From positions 2,976,001-3,040,000 of the forward strand of contig JAPYXD010000704.1 in the NCBI GenBank assembly GCA_030998225.1: a DNA stretch of 64,000 bases. The letters are read 5' to 3'. Source of the stretch: Diplolepis rosae. Lineage: Eukaryota > Arthropoda > Insecta > Hymenoptera > Diplolepididae. Both the position numbers and the translations under genes were made by a program. The notes below the pieces were generated by a model. That model saw only the letters and a program-made list of their open reading frames with translations, searched no databases and was not told where the DNA came from. Of this stretch, positions 1 to 9,523 are shown piece after piece. How positions within the stretch are numbered: the stretch's first letter is position 1; each line of letters begins with the position of its first letter.

Positions 1-1028
1 GCACAGTTAAAGCGGATTATCCTAAATAATTTTTTTCCAATAGCCCCAATGAAATCGTTGTATTTCAAGCCCGTTTCGGGGAATGAAAATTGCGAATTTC
101 AGGCGAATGTAGAAAACTTGTAAAATTTTCGAGAAAAAGAAGAGGGACTAGTCTGAAAAGTCAGAGCAACGGTCTGAAAAGTTATAGCAACGGCCTGAAA
201 AGTAAACAATGTCTGTTACTATCCATACAAATTCAAACGCAACTGTCTGTTGTTTGAACAAATTCAACACAACTGTCAGTCGCTTGCTTGACTAATCGAA
301 AATTATTTATCTTTTTTCCCCTAAACGGTCTTGAAAACAACGCTTTCAATGGAATAATTGGAAAAAGTACAATGTCCTACACGAGTTGAAATTTGCACCT
401 TTCAATTCTTGTTGAAAAATCTACTATTTTTCGATGTGCCCATATATGTGTCATGAAGCAAAAGCTGCACGACTTTTTCTACCCATATATGTGTTAATGA
501 CAGTGAAGGCGTTAAACCGCATCTTAAAACAGATAAGTATCATCAAACACATACGCTACCTGAAAATGCAGTATCTAGTCGTCATCATCATCCGTGACAC
601 AGTACTGAACCGCTATACCGAGCAATAATTGTAATGTTCTATTTCACAAAGATTACAGTATATCAAATATTTTATATTACAATATGATCTGCACCCACAC
701 TCATTTCATGTTTTACGCGATACAGGAATGCCTTGGCCTCATTGAAAATTTTATAAACACAACATTACTATATAAATTTAAGAATAGTAAATGTATTCAT
801 GATAGAATTTTAACTACTCAATATAAGTTTATACATTTTCTAAATAAAAGATAAAATTGTGAAATTAAAATTATGATTATTATCTCTAGCGCACGAAATA
901 TTCTTAAATATACATATAATTATTAATTTTAGACATTACTAAAATTTTTAGGATGTATTGCAAATTAATGTAATCATCTACATACCTTCGCATATGTGAT
1001 ATGAAAGATTTTTTTATTCGCTTTATAC
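1..1028. other. AT-rich intergenic stretch, no gene recognised
   Basis: Apart from the short minisatellite listed separately, I see no codon-like pattern, splice-flanked exon or transposon motif. The longest ATG-initiated frame here (434-628, plus) is lysine/isoleucine-rich with no recognisable motif and looks like chance in AT-rich DNA. Confidence 0.6.
151..212. repeat. 21-bp minisatellite, about 2.7 units
   Basis: Three consecutive units begin with GTCTGAAAAG or GCCTGAAAAG and the first two end in AGCAACG, at 151, 172 and 193. The period is 21 bp with few mismatches. No function is implied. Confidence 0.7.
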
Positions 1029-1187
1029 CGATAGTTAGCCTTGTCGGTGTCGGAAAGTTGATTTTCCCGCACTAGTGCGGTAAAATGTTAAGTTTGTTTT
1101 AATTTTCCCCACACTTAAAATTTTACCGCACTAGTGCGGTAAATCAACTTTCCGCACGCAAAACGACACCGACAAGGCTAACTTTCG
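1029..1187. repeat. Compact palindromic hairpin element (MITE-like)
   Basis: The ends are inverted copies: GTTAGCCTTGTCGGTGTCG (1034-1052) is the exact reverse complement of 1164-1182. Inside, a second inverted pair carries the self-complementary block CCGCACTAGTGCGG on both arms (1068-1081 and about 1126-1139). The whole 150-160 bp can fold into one long hairpin. There is no coding capacity. It could be a small MITE or a structured remnant; no target duplication is evident. Confidence 0.75.
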
Positions 1188-1293
1188 ATGTACGGCGGAC
1201 AAAAAAGTATTTTTTATAAGTTTGGATACTGCATTCACGAAAAAAAGTTTGGTTGAAAACAAGGATTTAAATTAGAAAAAATTTAATAGTATA

Positions 1294-1825
1294 TTATGTG
1301 CCTAGGTGCATAATGAGGATTATTACGCAACGAGCGACAATGCTCGCAGGAGATCGTAGCCGAGACGAAGTCGAGGCGCGACCAGTCCTGCGAGCATTTT
1401 AAGCGAGTCTCGTAATTACCCGAATTGTGTGCATTGGCACATATTCTATTTTATGTGACTTCGACGCACATACGAGTTTTTATGCGTACACTCGAATCCA
1501 ATCTGAAAATGTCGAAATTGCCGTTATTATCGCCCATCTCACTTGACATTTCGCGAATACTTCCGGCCATATTGATTTTATCGATCTTGTGTAGTAGTAG
1601 CGTATTGTAATAGACGCATGCGCAGTTTAAATGTACAAGGCTTTGTCAGTACGGTGCCGACGCTGTACGAAGGAGAAGAATAAGAAGAAGATTATGCTCC
1701 GCTGTATCATAATAGGCGCATGCGCAGTTCAATTTTAATATTAAATTCCGCTGTATCGTAATACACAACATTACGCTACTCTCAACTGTAGCGTAAAACC
1801 GAGTTTACGCGCTGGGGGCACATAA
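1294..1825. mobile_element. 532-bp MITE, copy A of a three-copy family
   Basis: The element starts TTATGTGCC and ends GGCACATAA. These are imperfect terminal inverted repeats of roughly 35 bp, and both extend inward to a TTACGC block. Two related copies occur in this window: a near full copy at 16939-17451 and a right-half copy at 16473-16792. Shared internal blocks include GCATGCGCAGTT, CAAGGCTTTGTCAGTACG (CTTTGTCATTACG in the 16.9-kb copy) and ACGCTACTCTCAACTGTAGC. The internal GAAGAAGAATAAGAAGAAG purine tract varies in length between copies. No transposase is encoded. Both full copies share AATAGTATA immediately 5' of the TTATGTGCC, so the true left end may lie a few bases upstream. Confidence 0.8.
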
Positions 1826-2827
1826 AAAACAATTCCAGTTTCTTCTATTTGTCTTAAATTATCGAAGGCGTATATTGAACAGAATGCAAAGCAATTTGAA
1901 TTATGTTTTGGGTTGGTGCAATTTTCACATTTATATAAAAATGTTTTCTGAATATTTCTGATATTATTTCCAGACGTATAGATTTGAGGAATTCCTTTTA
2001 TTTAATCTGTCTTACTTTTTCTCAGACAGAAATAATCACCAACGATTGCAGGAAAAGGGTAATTTGCAGGCGTATGAAAAGAACTACCATGGAAGAAAGG
2101 AAAACCAAAAAAGGGGAAACAAAGACAAGACTTTATGGAAAAAAATAATAATAAAGTGCACAAAACAACTGAATGCTCAGATGAACAGAATACATTTTTA
2201 TAATTGCCTATCGTTACGCTGTCGTCGTTCTAACCAACGTTTTTGATAAGACAGCACATAAGACCTTTATATAGGGCCGGAGGGCCAGTTCTCTTCGCAC
2301 TTAAGATTGTATTCTAATCTTTATCTAAATAAAGAGTCGGTGATATTTGTATCAACTGACGAAAGTTAGACAAAAATGAAGTAGTATGATTTTTCATTTT
2401 TACTCCGTAACATAATTGACGATCCTGCCAGGATAGTATCAACAATGGCATTAAATAACCTATCTTTAGAACGACATCTCCCGTGCAAAAATAACCCCAC
2501 TGGATCCCAGTTAAAGATGGGCGAAAGTCTGGGGCTATTCGGGTTATTTTGAAATAATAAAAAAATATTTAACAATAATTGAAAGAATTTTTCTTGAAAA
2601 GTTGATCTTACATTTCTTTTTTTATTCATTTGTATAATCAAAATATGGTTTAAACATGTTTCAAACTATTTATAATATCAAAATTCAAAACAAATTTTCA
2701 AAGATAAATTTTGAACCTAAAAAGTTTTCTAATCACGGAAAAAATAAGTACTGGGAAATTTACATGACACAGTGCTCGACATTCAGATACGTTCAAAATT
2801 TAGTTAAAACTAGAAGTACCGTTATTG
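1826..2827. other. Intergenic stretch with weak LTR-end-like signals
   Basis: No gene is recognised. Around 2265-2345 a TATATAG box is followed by a GC-rich GGGCCGGAGGGCC patch and, about 50 bp later, AAATAAAGAG. That order resembles the TATA-to-polyadenylation part of an insect LTR, but no second LTR, primer-binding site, TG/CA ends or gag/pol motif is visible. I therefore do not call a retrotransposon. Confidence 0.4.
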
Positions 2828-2829
2828 TA

Positions 2830-3809
2830 CTACTGTGGGCAAAAACTAAGGTGAATTTTCTTATAAAATGAAAAATCTTTATTTGCTTATCCAAATCAAT
2901 TTTATTCCCTTCAAAGTAATCCCCTCCCGATATAATGCACTTATGCCAACGTTTTTTCCAATCGTCGAAACACTTGTTAAATTTGATTTCCGGAATTGCC
3001 TTCAAAGCCTTCTTCGATTCGGCTTGTATCTCTTCAATCGTGTCAAAACGGTGTCCTCGGAATGGTCTTTTGGGTTTGGGGAATAGCCAGAAGTCACACG
3101 GAGCCAAATCAGGCGAATATAATGGTTCTGGAACGATATGCGTTGAGTTTTTGGCGAAATGGTCACGAAGAACGAGTGCAGTGTGAGACGGCGCATTATC
3201 GTGATGCAAAAACCACGAGTTGTTTGCCCAAAATATCATTTGAAACGGTGTTCAGTGATCCTCTTGAAATGCCAATGTTTAATAAGCACGCGAAACTCGC
3301 TTTTTCCATGGTTTTGTTTTAACAATGAAAAACTAAATTTCGGCGGAAAATCGAAAAAAAGGTCTCTAATTGTTAATCGACGATTTTTGTGCACTAATTC
3401 TTTGATTTGATTGACGTGTTGCTCGTCAGTTGATGTTGATGGTTGTCCCGGGCGTTCCAAATCATTAACACGTTTTCTGCCTTCTTTGAAGTCTTTGTAC
3501 CACCTATAAACATTTTTCTGTGACATGGTCAAATCACCGAAGGCCTTCTGCAACATTTTGAACATTCGGCAAACAAAATTTAATGGCACTTCGTTGCTCA
3601 ACAAATTCAGACATTGTAAAAATCGAGAAAATCACTTTTAGTCGTTTAGAAAACACAAGCGTAACTATGTAACAAATGATGATATTGGCATGAAATTTGG
3701 CACAGATGTCAGTAACAGTAGGACCAACATAAAAATAAAAGAGTTTGCCCAAATCGATTAGCCCGCGAAGTTTAAATTGAAAATTCACCTTAGTTTTTGC
3801 TCACAGTAG
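2830..3809 (-). mobile_element. Internally deleted mariner (Tc1/mariner, DD34D), with both TIRs
   Basis: The terminal inverted repeats are about 31 bp with a single mismatch: left CTACTGTGGGCAAAAACTAA (from 2830), right its complement ending at 3809. The element is flanked by the TA duplication expected for this superfamily (2828-2829 and 3810-3811). At 980 bp it is about 300 bp shorter than a usual 1.3-kb mariner. The missing part lies in the centre of the transposase, so the copy could only move if supplied in trans. Confidence 0.92.
2880..3614 (-). pseudogene. Mariner transposase relic
   Basis: The frame opens with ATG at 3614 (MSEFVEQRSAIKF) and shifts frame within about 17 codons. It then continues as an HTH part (MLQKAFGD, WYKDFKEGR, NDLERPGQPSTS, NRRLTIRDL). 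The next segment is deleted, and the C-terminal catalytic part resumes with FLHHDNAPSHTA and YSPDLAPCDFWLFPK. Exactly 34 residues separate the Asp of HHDNAP from the Asp of APCDFW, the DD34D spacing of mariner. The segment that should hold the first catalytic Asp is missing. The end KCIISGGDYFEG is typical of the family. The protein cannot be active because of the frameshift and the deletion. Related chimeric host proteins (SETMAR) share this domain, but nothing here suggests domestication. Confidence 0.9.
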
Positions 3810-3811
3810 TA

Positions 3812-4787
3812 CAATTGGATCAACAATCCTGGAAAGGGTATAGAACTTTCCAAAATTATTCAGTAGAAAGTCCGTGAACATTCTGAGTACGCAAAATGTA
3901 TAATTTCTATGAATCATTTGAAAAAATAAAGTTCAAAGAGTAGATCTTTGTAAGATTTAAAAATTATTACTTACTTTTTTATTGATTTGTATTAGAAATT
4001 ATACTATCATACACTATCACTACACATTGCTGAACATAATAATACATTACCGCTGTTCAAATTAGTCTTACACTGACAGGATTCGAACCTTGACTTTTAC
4101 CTAGCCTACATGTATAACGCAGTCTAAACTTATAAATTAAACCGCATGGCTACCAAAGCACTTACGATAATTCTCAAAAAATGTTGGGTACATTTTATCC
4201 ATAGAAAATGTAGGGTCGTGTAAGCAATTGTTGCACCTTGTTTCACCAACAACTTTATATAATAAAGCAGTTTGAAGAATTATTATGTTTCTACATTTTT
4301 AAATGATGAGATTTTTAATAAATTAAATACTAAATTCTAAATTATTAAATATAAGAATTTCATAATTTCTGAAGTTTATGTCAATTTACAAAGTAATAAA
4401 AATTGTGTGTATCTAAAAAACTGACACTGACAACTGCACATGGTGTCAGTAAAAGTTCCACAAGACTTTCAAACGCCGTTCAAGAATTTTTGTTTGATTT
4501 GTTTTCTCACCACATTATTCCATCCAAATTCTTATAAAATCTGAAGAACTTTTTAGAAGAAGTATTTCTTCGGAAAAATTTGTCCTATCCAAAAGTCGAG
4601 GACTGTCAAGTAAATTTCCCAGTACTTATTTTTTCCGTGTGTTTTTCTATTTTCTGATACCAATAACCGCCACTAATAGATGCGCTGAGTCAATTTTTGC
4701 TAACCTCAAATCAATTTACAACTTGGTCTTATAAACTGATTTTCTTGCATTTTGAAAATGGATTTAAGGATACATAAAAAATATCAA
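3812..4787. other. Intergenic stretch holding a degenerate tRNA-like sequence
   Basis: No protein-coding gene is recognised. A tRNA-like stretch is listed separately at 4070-4157, and a short imperfect hairpin (CTGACAC...GTGTCAG) lies at about 4421-4449. The rest is AT-rich and without recognised features. Confidence 0.5.
4070..4157 (-). repeat. Degenerate tRNA-like sequence (tRNA-derived SINE or tRNA pseudogene)
   Basis: On the minus strand a perfect internal B-box, GGTTCGAATCC (complement of 4079-4089), lies about 60 bp after an A-box-like GGTAGCCATGCGGTTTAA. A long variable-arm-like segment between them would fit a Leu/Ser-type ancestor. Acceptor-stem pairing is poor and no convincing anticodon loop can be drawn, so this is not a functional tRNA gene call. 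Confidence 0.45.
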
Positions 4788-6781
4788 AATTGAGGCTCCG
4801 CATTCCATAACCGACGGAGCGCGTGGCCTAGTAGGCAAAAGAGGTGGTACCGCAATGTGCGAACGTTTTTTTTCATTTAAATAATAAATTCGGAAAAATG
4901 ATCAAAAAAACATCTCTGTACATGCTAAATGTCGTTCCGCATATTTTTTCTTCCATAAATTTTTGTGTCAGAACTCTAGTTTTTTTATAATTGAAGAAAA
5001 CCGTATTTTTTGAAGTTACGAAATCAATCGATTCTTTACAATCAACTCTCTGTTTTTCGTAAAAATTTGCCCGGAATAGTCTGAAATTTCATCAACAGAC
5101 TCAAAAAACTCTAGAGGTTCAGATGGTTATGTTTAACATAACCAAATTCTCAATTTGTTGTTAATTTTTATTATAACAGTTGCGGATAGCAGAATTCTCA
5201 TGTTTCAACTTCAAAGAAAAAAAGTATGCGAGGAAGTTTAGAGTTGAGAGAACTTTCAGCGAGAAAGTTGTTCAGCAGGCTTTCAGGCAGTTTTTTAATA
5301 TATTTTGAGATTTTTGAATCCAAAACTGTGGTCAGGATGGGAATTTACTTAACTGCGCTCGAGGGCACCGATACCGTCGCGAGGTACTTGTATATCGATC
5401 GAACACAGGAGAAAGAAAGATGCACCCATGACGAGAGCACGCGATTCGACAGACTTGCAACATCATTTTTGTCAATTCGTTTTCTTTATTTATATTTATT
5501 CTGTAAAAATTATTTACAAACACTCTAGACGAATGGGAAGAAATGATATAATACACTTTATATTGGCAATAATATAACAAAAAGCATTAGAAAACTTTAA
5601 AAACACTCTATGTTTAGACTTCCAGGAACAGTTCTGCTTACGCCGGTTCGGAATATAATTTCTGGAAAAATATTCTGAAGCTTTTCTGTGTTTTTATTCT
5701 TCTTAAGTCAATTCATTATTTACCTTTGAAGAGAAAATGTCCCAAGAAACAAATTCTGAAGTTGGAAGGAAAAGATCAAAGAATCCCGAAAAGTGGAGCG
5801 GGAATATCGGGAAGAAAGCCAGAAACAAGGTACAGTTGGTACAGATTATTATTGAGCTAGCAAAAAAATTATTAATATTCGCATAACAATTGAATAACAT
5901 TATCAGCATCATAATTCTATTCTATTTGATTCATATAATTTTGATCTGTCAAATGAAATGTCATTTCAGGTATTTATCTTACAAAATGTATTAGTCCTCA
6001 AAAATTCGACAAATTTCGTGCTAATGTTCAATATGTAACTACCAAACCTGTAATAACGATTATTTTGACGTATAACTAACGATAAATGATCAAATTTTTG
6101 TTATATTATTGCCAATATAAAGTGAATATATATCATTTCTTCCCATTCGTCTAGAGTGTTTCTAAATCATTTTTACAGAATAGATATGAATAAAGAAAAC
6201 GAATTGGCAAAAATAATGTTGCAACTTTGTCGAATCGCGTGCTCTCGTCATGGGTGCATCTTTCTTTCTCCTGTGTTCGATCGATATACAAGTACCTCGC
6301 GACGGTATCGGTACGCCTGAGCGCAGTTAAGAAAATTCCCATCCTGACCGCAGTTTTGGATTCAAAAATCTCAAAATATATTAAAAAACTGCCTGAAAGC
6401 CTGCTGAACAACTTTCTTGATGAAAGTTCTCTCAACTCTAAATTTCCTCACATACTTTTTTTCTTTGAAGTTGAAACATGAGAATTCTGCCAGCCGCAAC
6501 AAATTTGTACGAAAAACAGAGAGTTGATTGTAAAAAATCGATTGATTTCGTACCTTCAAAAAATACGGTTTTCTTCGATTATAAAAAAACTAGAGTTCTG
6601 GCACAAGAATTTATGGAAGAAAAAATATGCGGAACGACATTTAACATGTATTGACATGTTTTTTTGAACATTTTTTCGAATTTTTTATTTAAATGAAAAA
6701 AAACGTTCGCTCATTGCGGTATCCCCTCTTTTGTCTACTAGGCCACGCGTTCCGTCGGTTATGGAATCCGATGCCTCAATT
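4788..6781. mobile_element. 2-kb foldback element with arms of roughly 0.7-0.8 kb
   Basis: The left arm (4788-5582) and right arm (6099-6781) are inverted copies over most of their length. Landmarks match in reverse order. CATAACCGACGGA at about 4806 pairs with TCCGTCGGTTATG at about 6751. The run around AAACAGAGAGTTGATTG recurs at about 6523 against CAATCAACTCTCTGTTTTTC at about 5039. The GATCGAACACAGGAGAAAG block at about 5397 pairs with 6263-6281. A loop of about 0.5 kb contains a small basic ORF with a splice-donor-like end (listed separately). This is a non-autonomous palindromic DNA transposon or foldback element. Transcription across it would give a long dsRNA hairpin. No clear target duplication was found. 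Confidence 0.88.
5737..5886 (+). CDS. Small basic ORF in foldback loop, possible transposon first exon
   Basis: ATG at 5737 opens a 49-codon frame starting MSQETNSEVGRKRSKNPEKW and continuing with a Lys/Arg-rich stretch ending KKARNK. At the AAC AAG boundary the DNA reads AAG|GTACAG, a plausible 5' splice site, after which the frame drifts into AT-rich sequence and stops at 5886. The KRxxNPExWxxN(I/V) pattern resembles the basic N-terminal segment I recall from uncharacterised insect transposon-associated proteins, but I cannot name the family. Its place in the loop of the palindrome suggests it is what is left of the coding region of the parent element. Confidence 0.4.
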   Translation: MSQETNSEVGRKRSKNPEKWSGNIGKKARNKVQLVQIIIELAKKLLIFA

Positions 6782-7023
6782 GTCGACGAACAAAAAAACG
6801 CAGATTTAGTAAAAAGAAATTCAACGAAATTTTTATGGACGAATCAGACTGAGATCAAAGCTTTGATATTTTTAAAGATAAGTTTACATTCTTAACAAAA
6901 TTAATTTATTATTTAAATATACACATATGAATTAAATATAAAAACTAATATAATAAATATAAATAATATTATAATAAATATAATAATAATAATAACAATA
7001 ATACTAGTACTTGGCTAGATTCC

Positions 7024-7037
7024 AACAAGAATAATTC
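7024..7037 (+). repeat. 14-bp target-site duplication, left copy (R1-clade copy A)
   Basis: AACAAGAATAATTC directly precedes the retrotransposon and is repeated exactly after its poly(A) tail at 12689-12702. This fixes both ends of the insertion. Confidence 0.9.
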
Positions 7038-8200
7038 AACTCCGCCATTGCCGATCCCAAGCCCGGATGCGAAAGGAGGAGGGGACACACACACAGCAAC
7101 ATGACACTACATACTTACAGCAACACTGAACGCAACACAACCAATACCCAAGACGGCGTTTCGCGGGAGGGCAGCGTCTCACCCAGAGGAACGTGTGAGG
7201 CCATGCACGGAGCAGACGCGTCCTGCAGCCCGCCAATGGTAGTAGCCGAAAGGACTCTGCCAACAGCTGGGCTGTCGCCGTCAGGATGGCCGTCAAGGGA
7301 GTCTTATGGACAGACTTTCCCTAGCGGTGGGCCTGCCGGGCGCACGCGTTCGAATGGTCTCTCCTCAACCTTCGGACGCGTGAGGACGCGGTGCGGAGCA
7401 AAAAGCATCAGGGGACCTTGAACAGGTTCCTTGATGCCGCATGAGTGGAAACAGTGTGAATGCGGGGGGCCCCTTAATCGGGGTATCAACCCAAATGCGC
7501 ATGCGGCGGTGACGCTGAACTTCCCTCGTGCCCTTCTCGAGGTCACATCACAACCACATGCACGATACCGACACCCACACATACAAGTACGAATGCGTTG
7601 CCGAGTGAATGGGCTGCGGCCGGCGACTGGTGGATATTCCCGATAGACTAGCCAAGGGAGGAGTAGTAGCCTCCCGACCAGGGTAGGACGCGATGTCAGT
7701 ACCTTACCTCTGTGGAAGTAATATGGGTAAATGTAAGTCCCTCCGGTGTTCGGCCGCGAAGGGCAAAGATCCCGTGAAACCACATGTTAAACTGGGAAAA
7801 CCGCTCACGTTTCTACTGTCTGGAGCCAATTTCGGGGTTGAAATCATGGACGCCCGGGCGCAGGAATGAAGGATTACCTGGTCAGTATTTCTTTATACCC
7901 GACGCTGCGTAGGATAAATCGCACACCGTCTAGCCTGAAGTCCGGGTCAGGTGTCGGGGCGGACCCGGCACCGCTCGGTCGATAGGGGTGACGTTAAACC
8001 TTTAGCATCATTATGGCGCGGGCCTATCCCGTAACCTTTTTTACTAGCTTCATTTAATGTGCCGATAGGATCGACCATCCGATAAGCCATTTCTCGGTTT
8101 CGGTGCACATAACTAGGGATCTATACAGGCGGGGATAGTAGCCCTACTGCGGTAGGGCTCCCATGATGGGCGAACCGTCTTAAGACACGACGAAATTAAT
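7038..8200 (+). other. 5' UTR / promoter region of R1-clade copy A
   Basis: This 1.16-kb leader has no conserved frame and aligns with the 0.8-kb leader of copy B at 50566-51365. Copy B lacks about 0.35 kb corresponding to roughly 7735-8090. The shared parts include TCCGCCATTGCCG at the very start and CATGATGGGCGAACCGTCTT just before ORF1. An internal promoter is expected for non-LTR elements but cannot be pinpointed here. Confidence 0.75.
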
Positions 8201-9523
8201 ATGAATTTTGAAAATAATAAAAGAGATGAAGCGGTGTAGGCGCCTGATGCGCACTCACATACTCCTCCAGGGGCTGATGGATGGAAAGACGTGCTTCAGC
8301 TCCTGAAGGAGCAAAGTAAGAAAATGGAGAGGTTGGCCAGGGCTCTCAGCGTTATCCAGCAGGGTATGCTGAGAAACAACCCTGGCCATGTTAAGGACAG
8401 TGTGAGTGAGGCTACGGAGGTGTTGAGCGGAATGCTTAACACCCACAAGTGCTTACTAGAGAGCGGGGTGGAAATCCGGAAAAGGATGGAATCCCACCCC
8501 GCCGTCAAAAAGATGGGTATCTTCCGGAGACTGCGCTCTGCGTCTCTGGGAGATACCCCAAAAAATCTGACAAAGGGGGAGAAGATGGTTGCTCCTTCTC
8601 CCCCCGGAAATCGGCTTCCCAAGAAAGGGAAGGGCGGCATATCGCCAACTTACGCTGCGGCCACCAGAATCCAAACCCCAAAAAAGGATGGGGAATGGCA
8701 GCTGGTGGAGAAGAAAAAAATAAAAAAAGAGAAGAAAAAAGAGGTTCCTGTGCCATCTGCGCAGGAACCTAAAACAAAGGTGAAGTTGGCGAGGCGCTCT
8801 CCGGCCGCACGGTCGGGCGACGCTATCAGGGTGTCGGCGAAGGATGGAGAGTCCTACGCCGATATCCTGAAGGCTATGAAGTCGAAAGTAAACCCCCAAA
8901 ACGCAGGGGCGGAGGTCCTCTCCATTCGGAGAACCAGGAGGGAGGAGATTCTCCTGGTCCTCAGAAAGGGGGGTGACGTCTCGACCTTCGAAAAGGCGCT
9001 CGACCAGGCAGTCGGAGAGAAGGCCGAAGTTAAATCTTTGGTCTCGAAGAGGTTCCTTGAAGTTAGGGACCTCGACGAGACAGTCACAAGAGAAGAGGTT
9101 GTTGCCGCGCTTTGCATCGCACTGGGCAAGCCAGACCTCGGGGACCAGTGCAGGCTGTACAAACGCTTCGGCGGTGTGCAGACTGCGGTGTTCCGTTTAA
9201 CCGAGGCGGACGCCCGGAGCTTGCTCGGGCTTGGTAGATTAAGGGTAGGGTGGGTGAACTGCCGCATCCGAGAGCATGTTGAGGTTGCCCGGTGCTTCAG
9301 GTGCCAGGGATACGGCCATGTGTCGCGTGGCTGCACGCTTCCAGGCAGGAAGGATACTTGCTAGAGGTGTGGGGGCGCGTCACACGTGGCCAAGGAGTGC
9401 AAGGCTCCCCCTCGGTGCCTGACTTGTACTGATAGGGGCGAAAAAGATGTCGCCCATGCTTCGGGGAGCGGTTCTTGCCCAATATTCAGGGCGGAGCTCC
9501 GGAGGTTGAGAGGTGGAAAGTGA
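8201..9523 (+). pseudogene. R1-clade ORF1 (Gag-like, zinc-knuckle) relic, copy A
   Basis: The start ATG at 8201 is chosen by alignment with copy B, where the equivalent ATG at 51366 is followed by an open frame. A TAG at 8237-8239 (codon 13) and another at 9362-9364 interrupt one continuous frame of 440 codons that ends at TGA 9521-9523. The N-terminal half is Lys-rich and charged. The C-terminal part carries CCHC knuckles (CFRCQGYGHVSRGC, then CRCGG-type and CLTC motifs) expected to bind the element RNA. The second stop replaces the Trp found in copy B (CWRCG), a TGG to TAG change. The last bases overlap the beginning of ORF2. Confidence 0.9.

Noticed and set aside
2265..2345. Possible solo LTR (TATATAG followed by AATAAAG)
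   Set aside because: No TG...CA ends, target duplication, primer-binding site or second LTR could be found.
4810..4850. tRNA-type A-box (TGGCCTAGTAG) at the foldback end as evidence for a SINE
   Set aside because: No B-box at the right distance, and the motif is part of the inverted arms on both sides.
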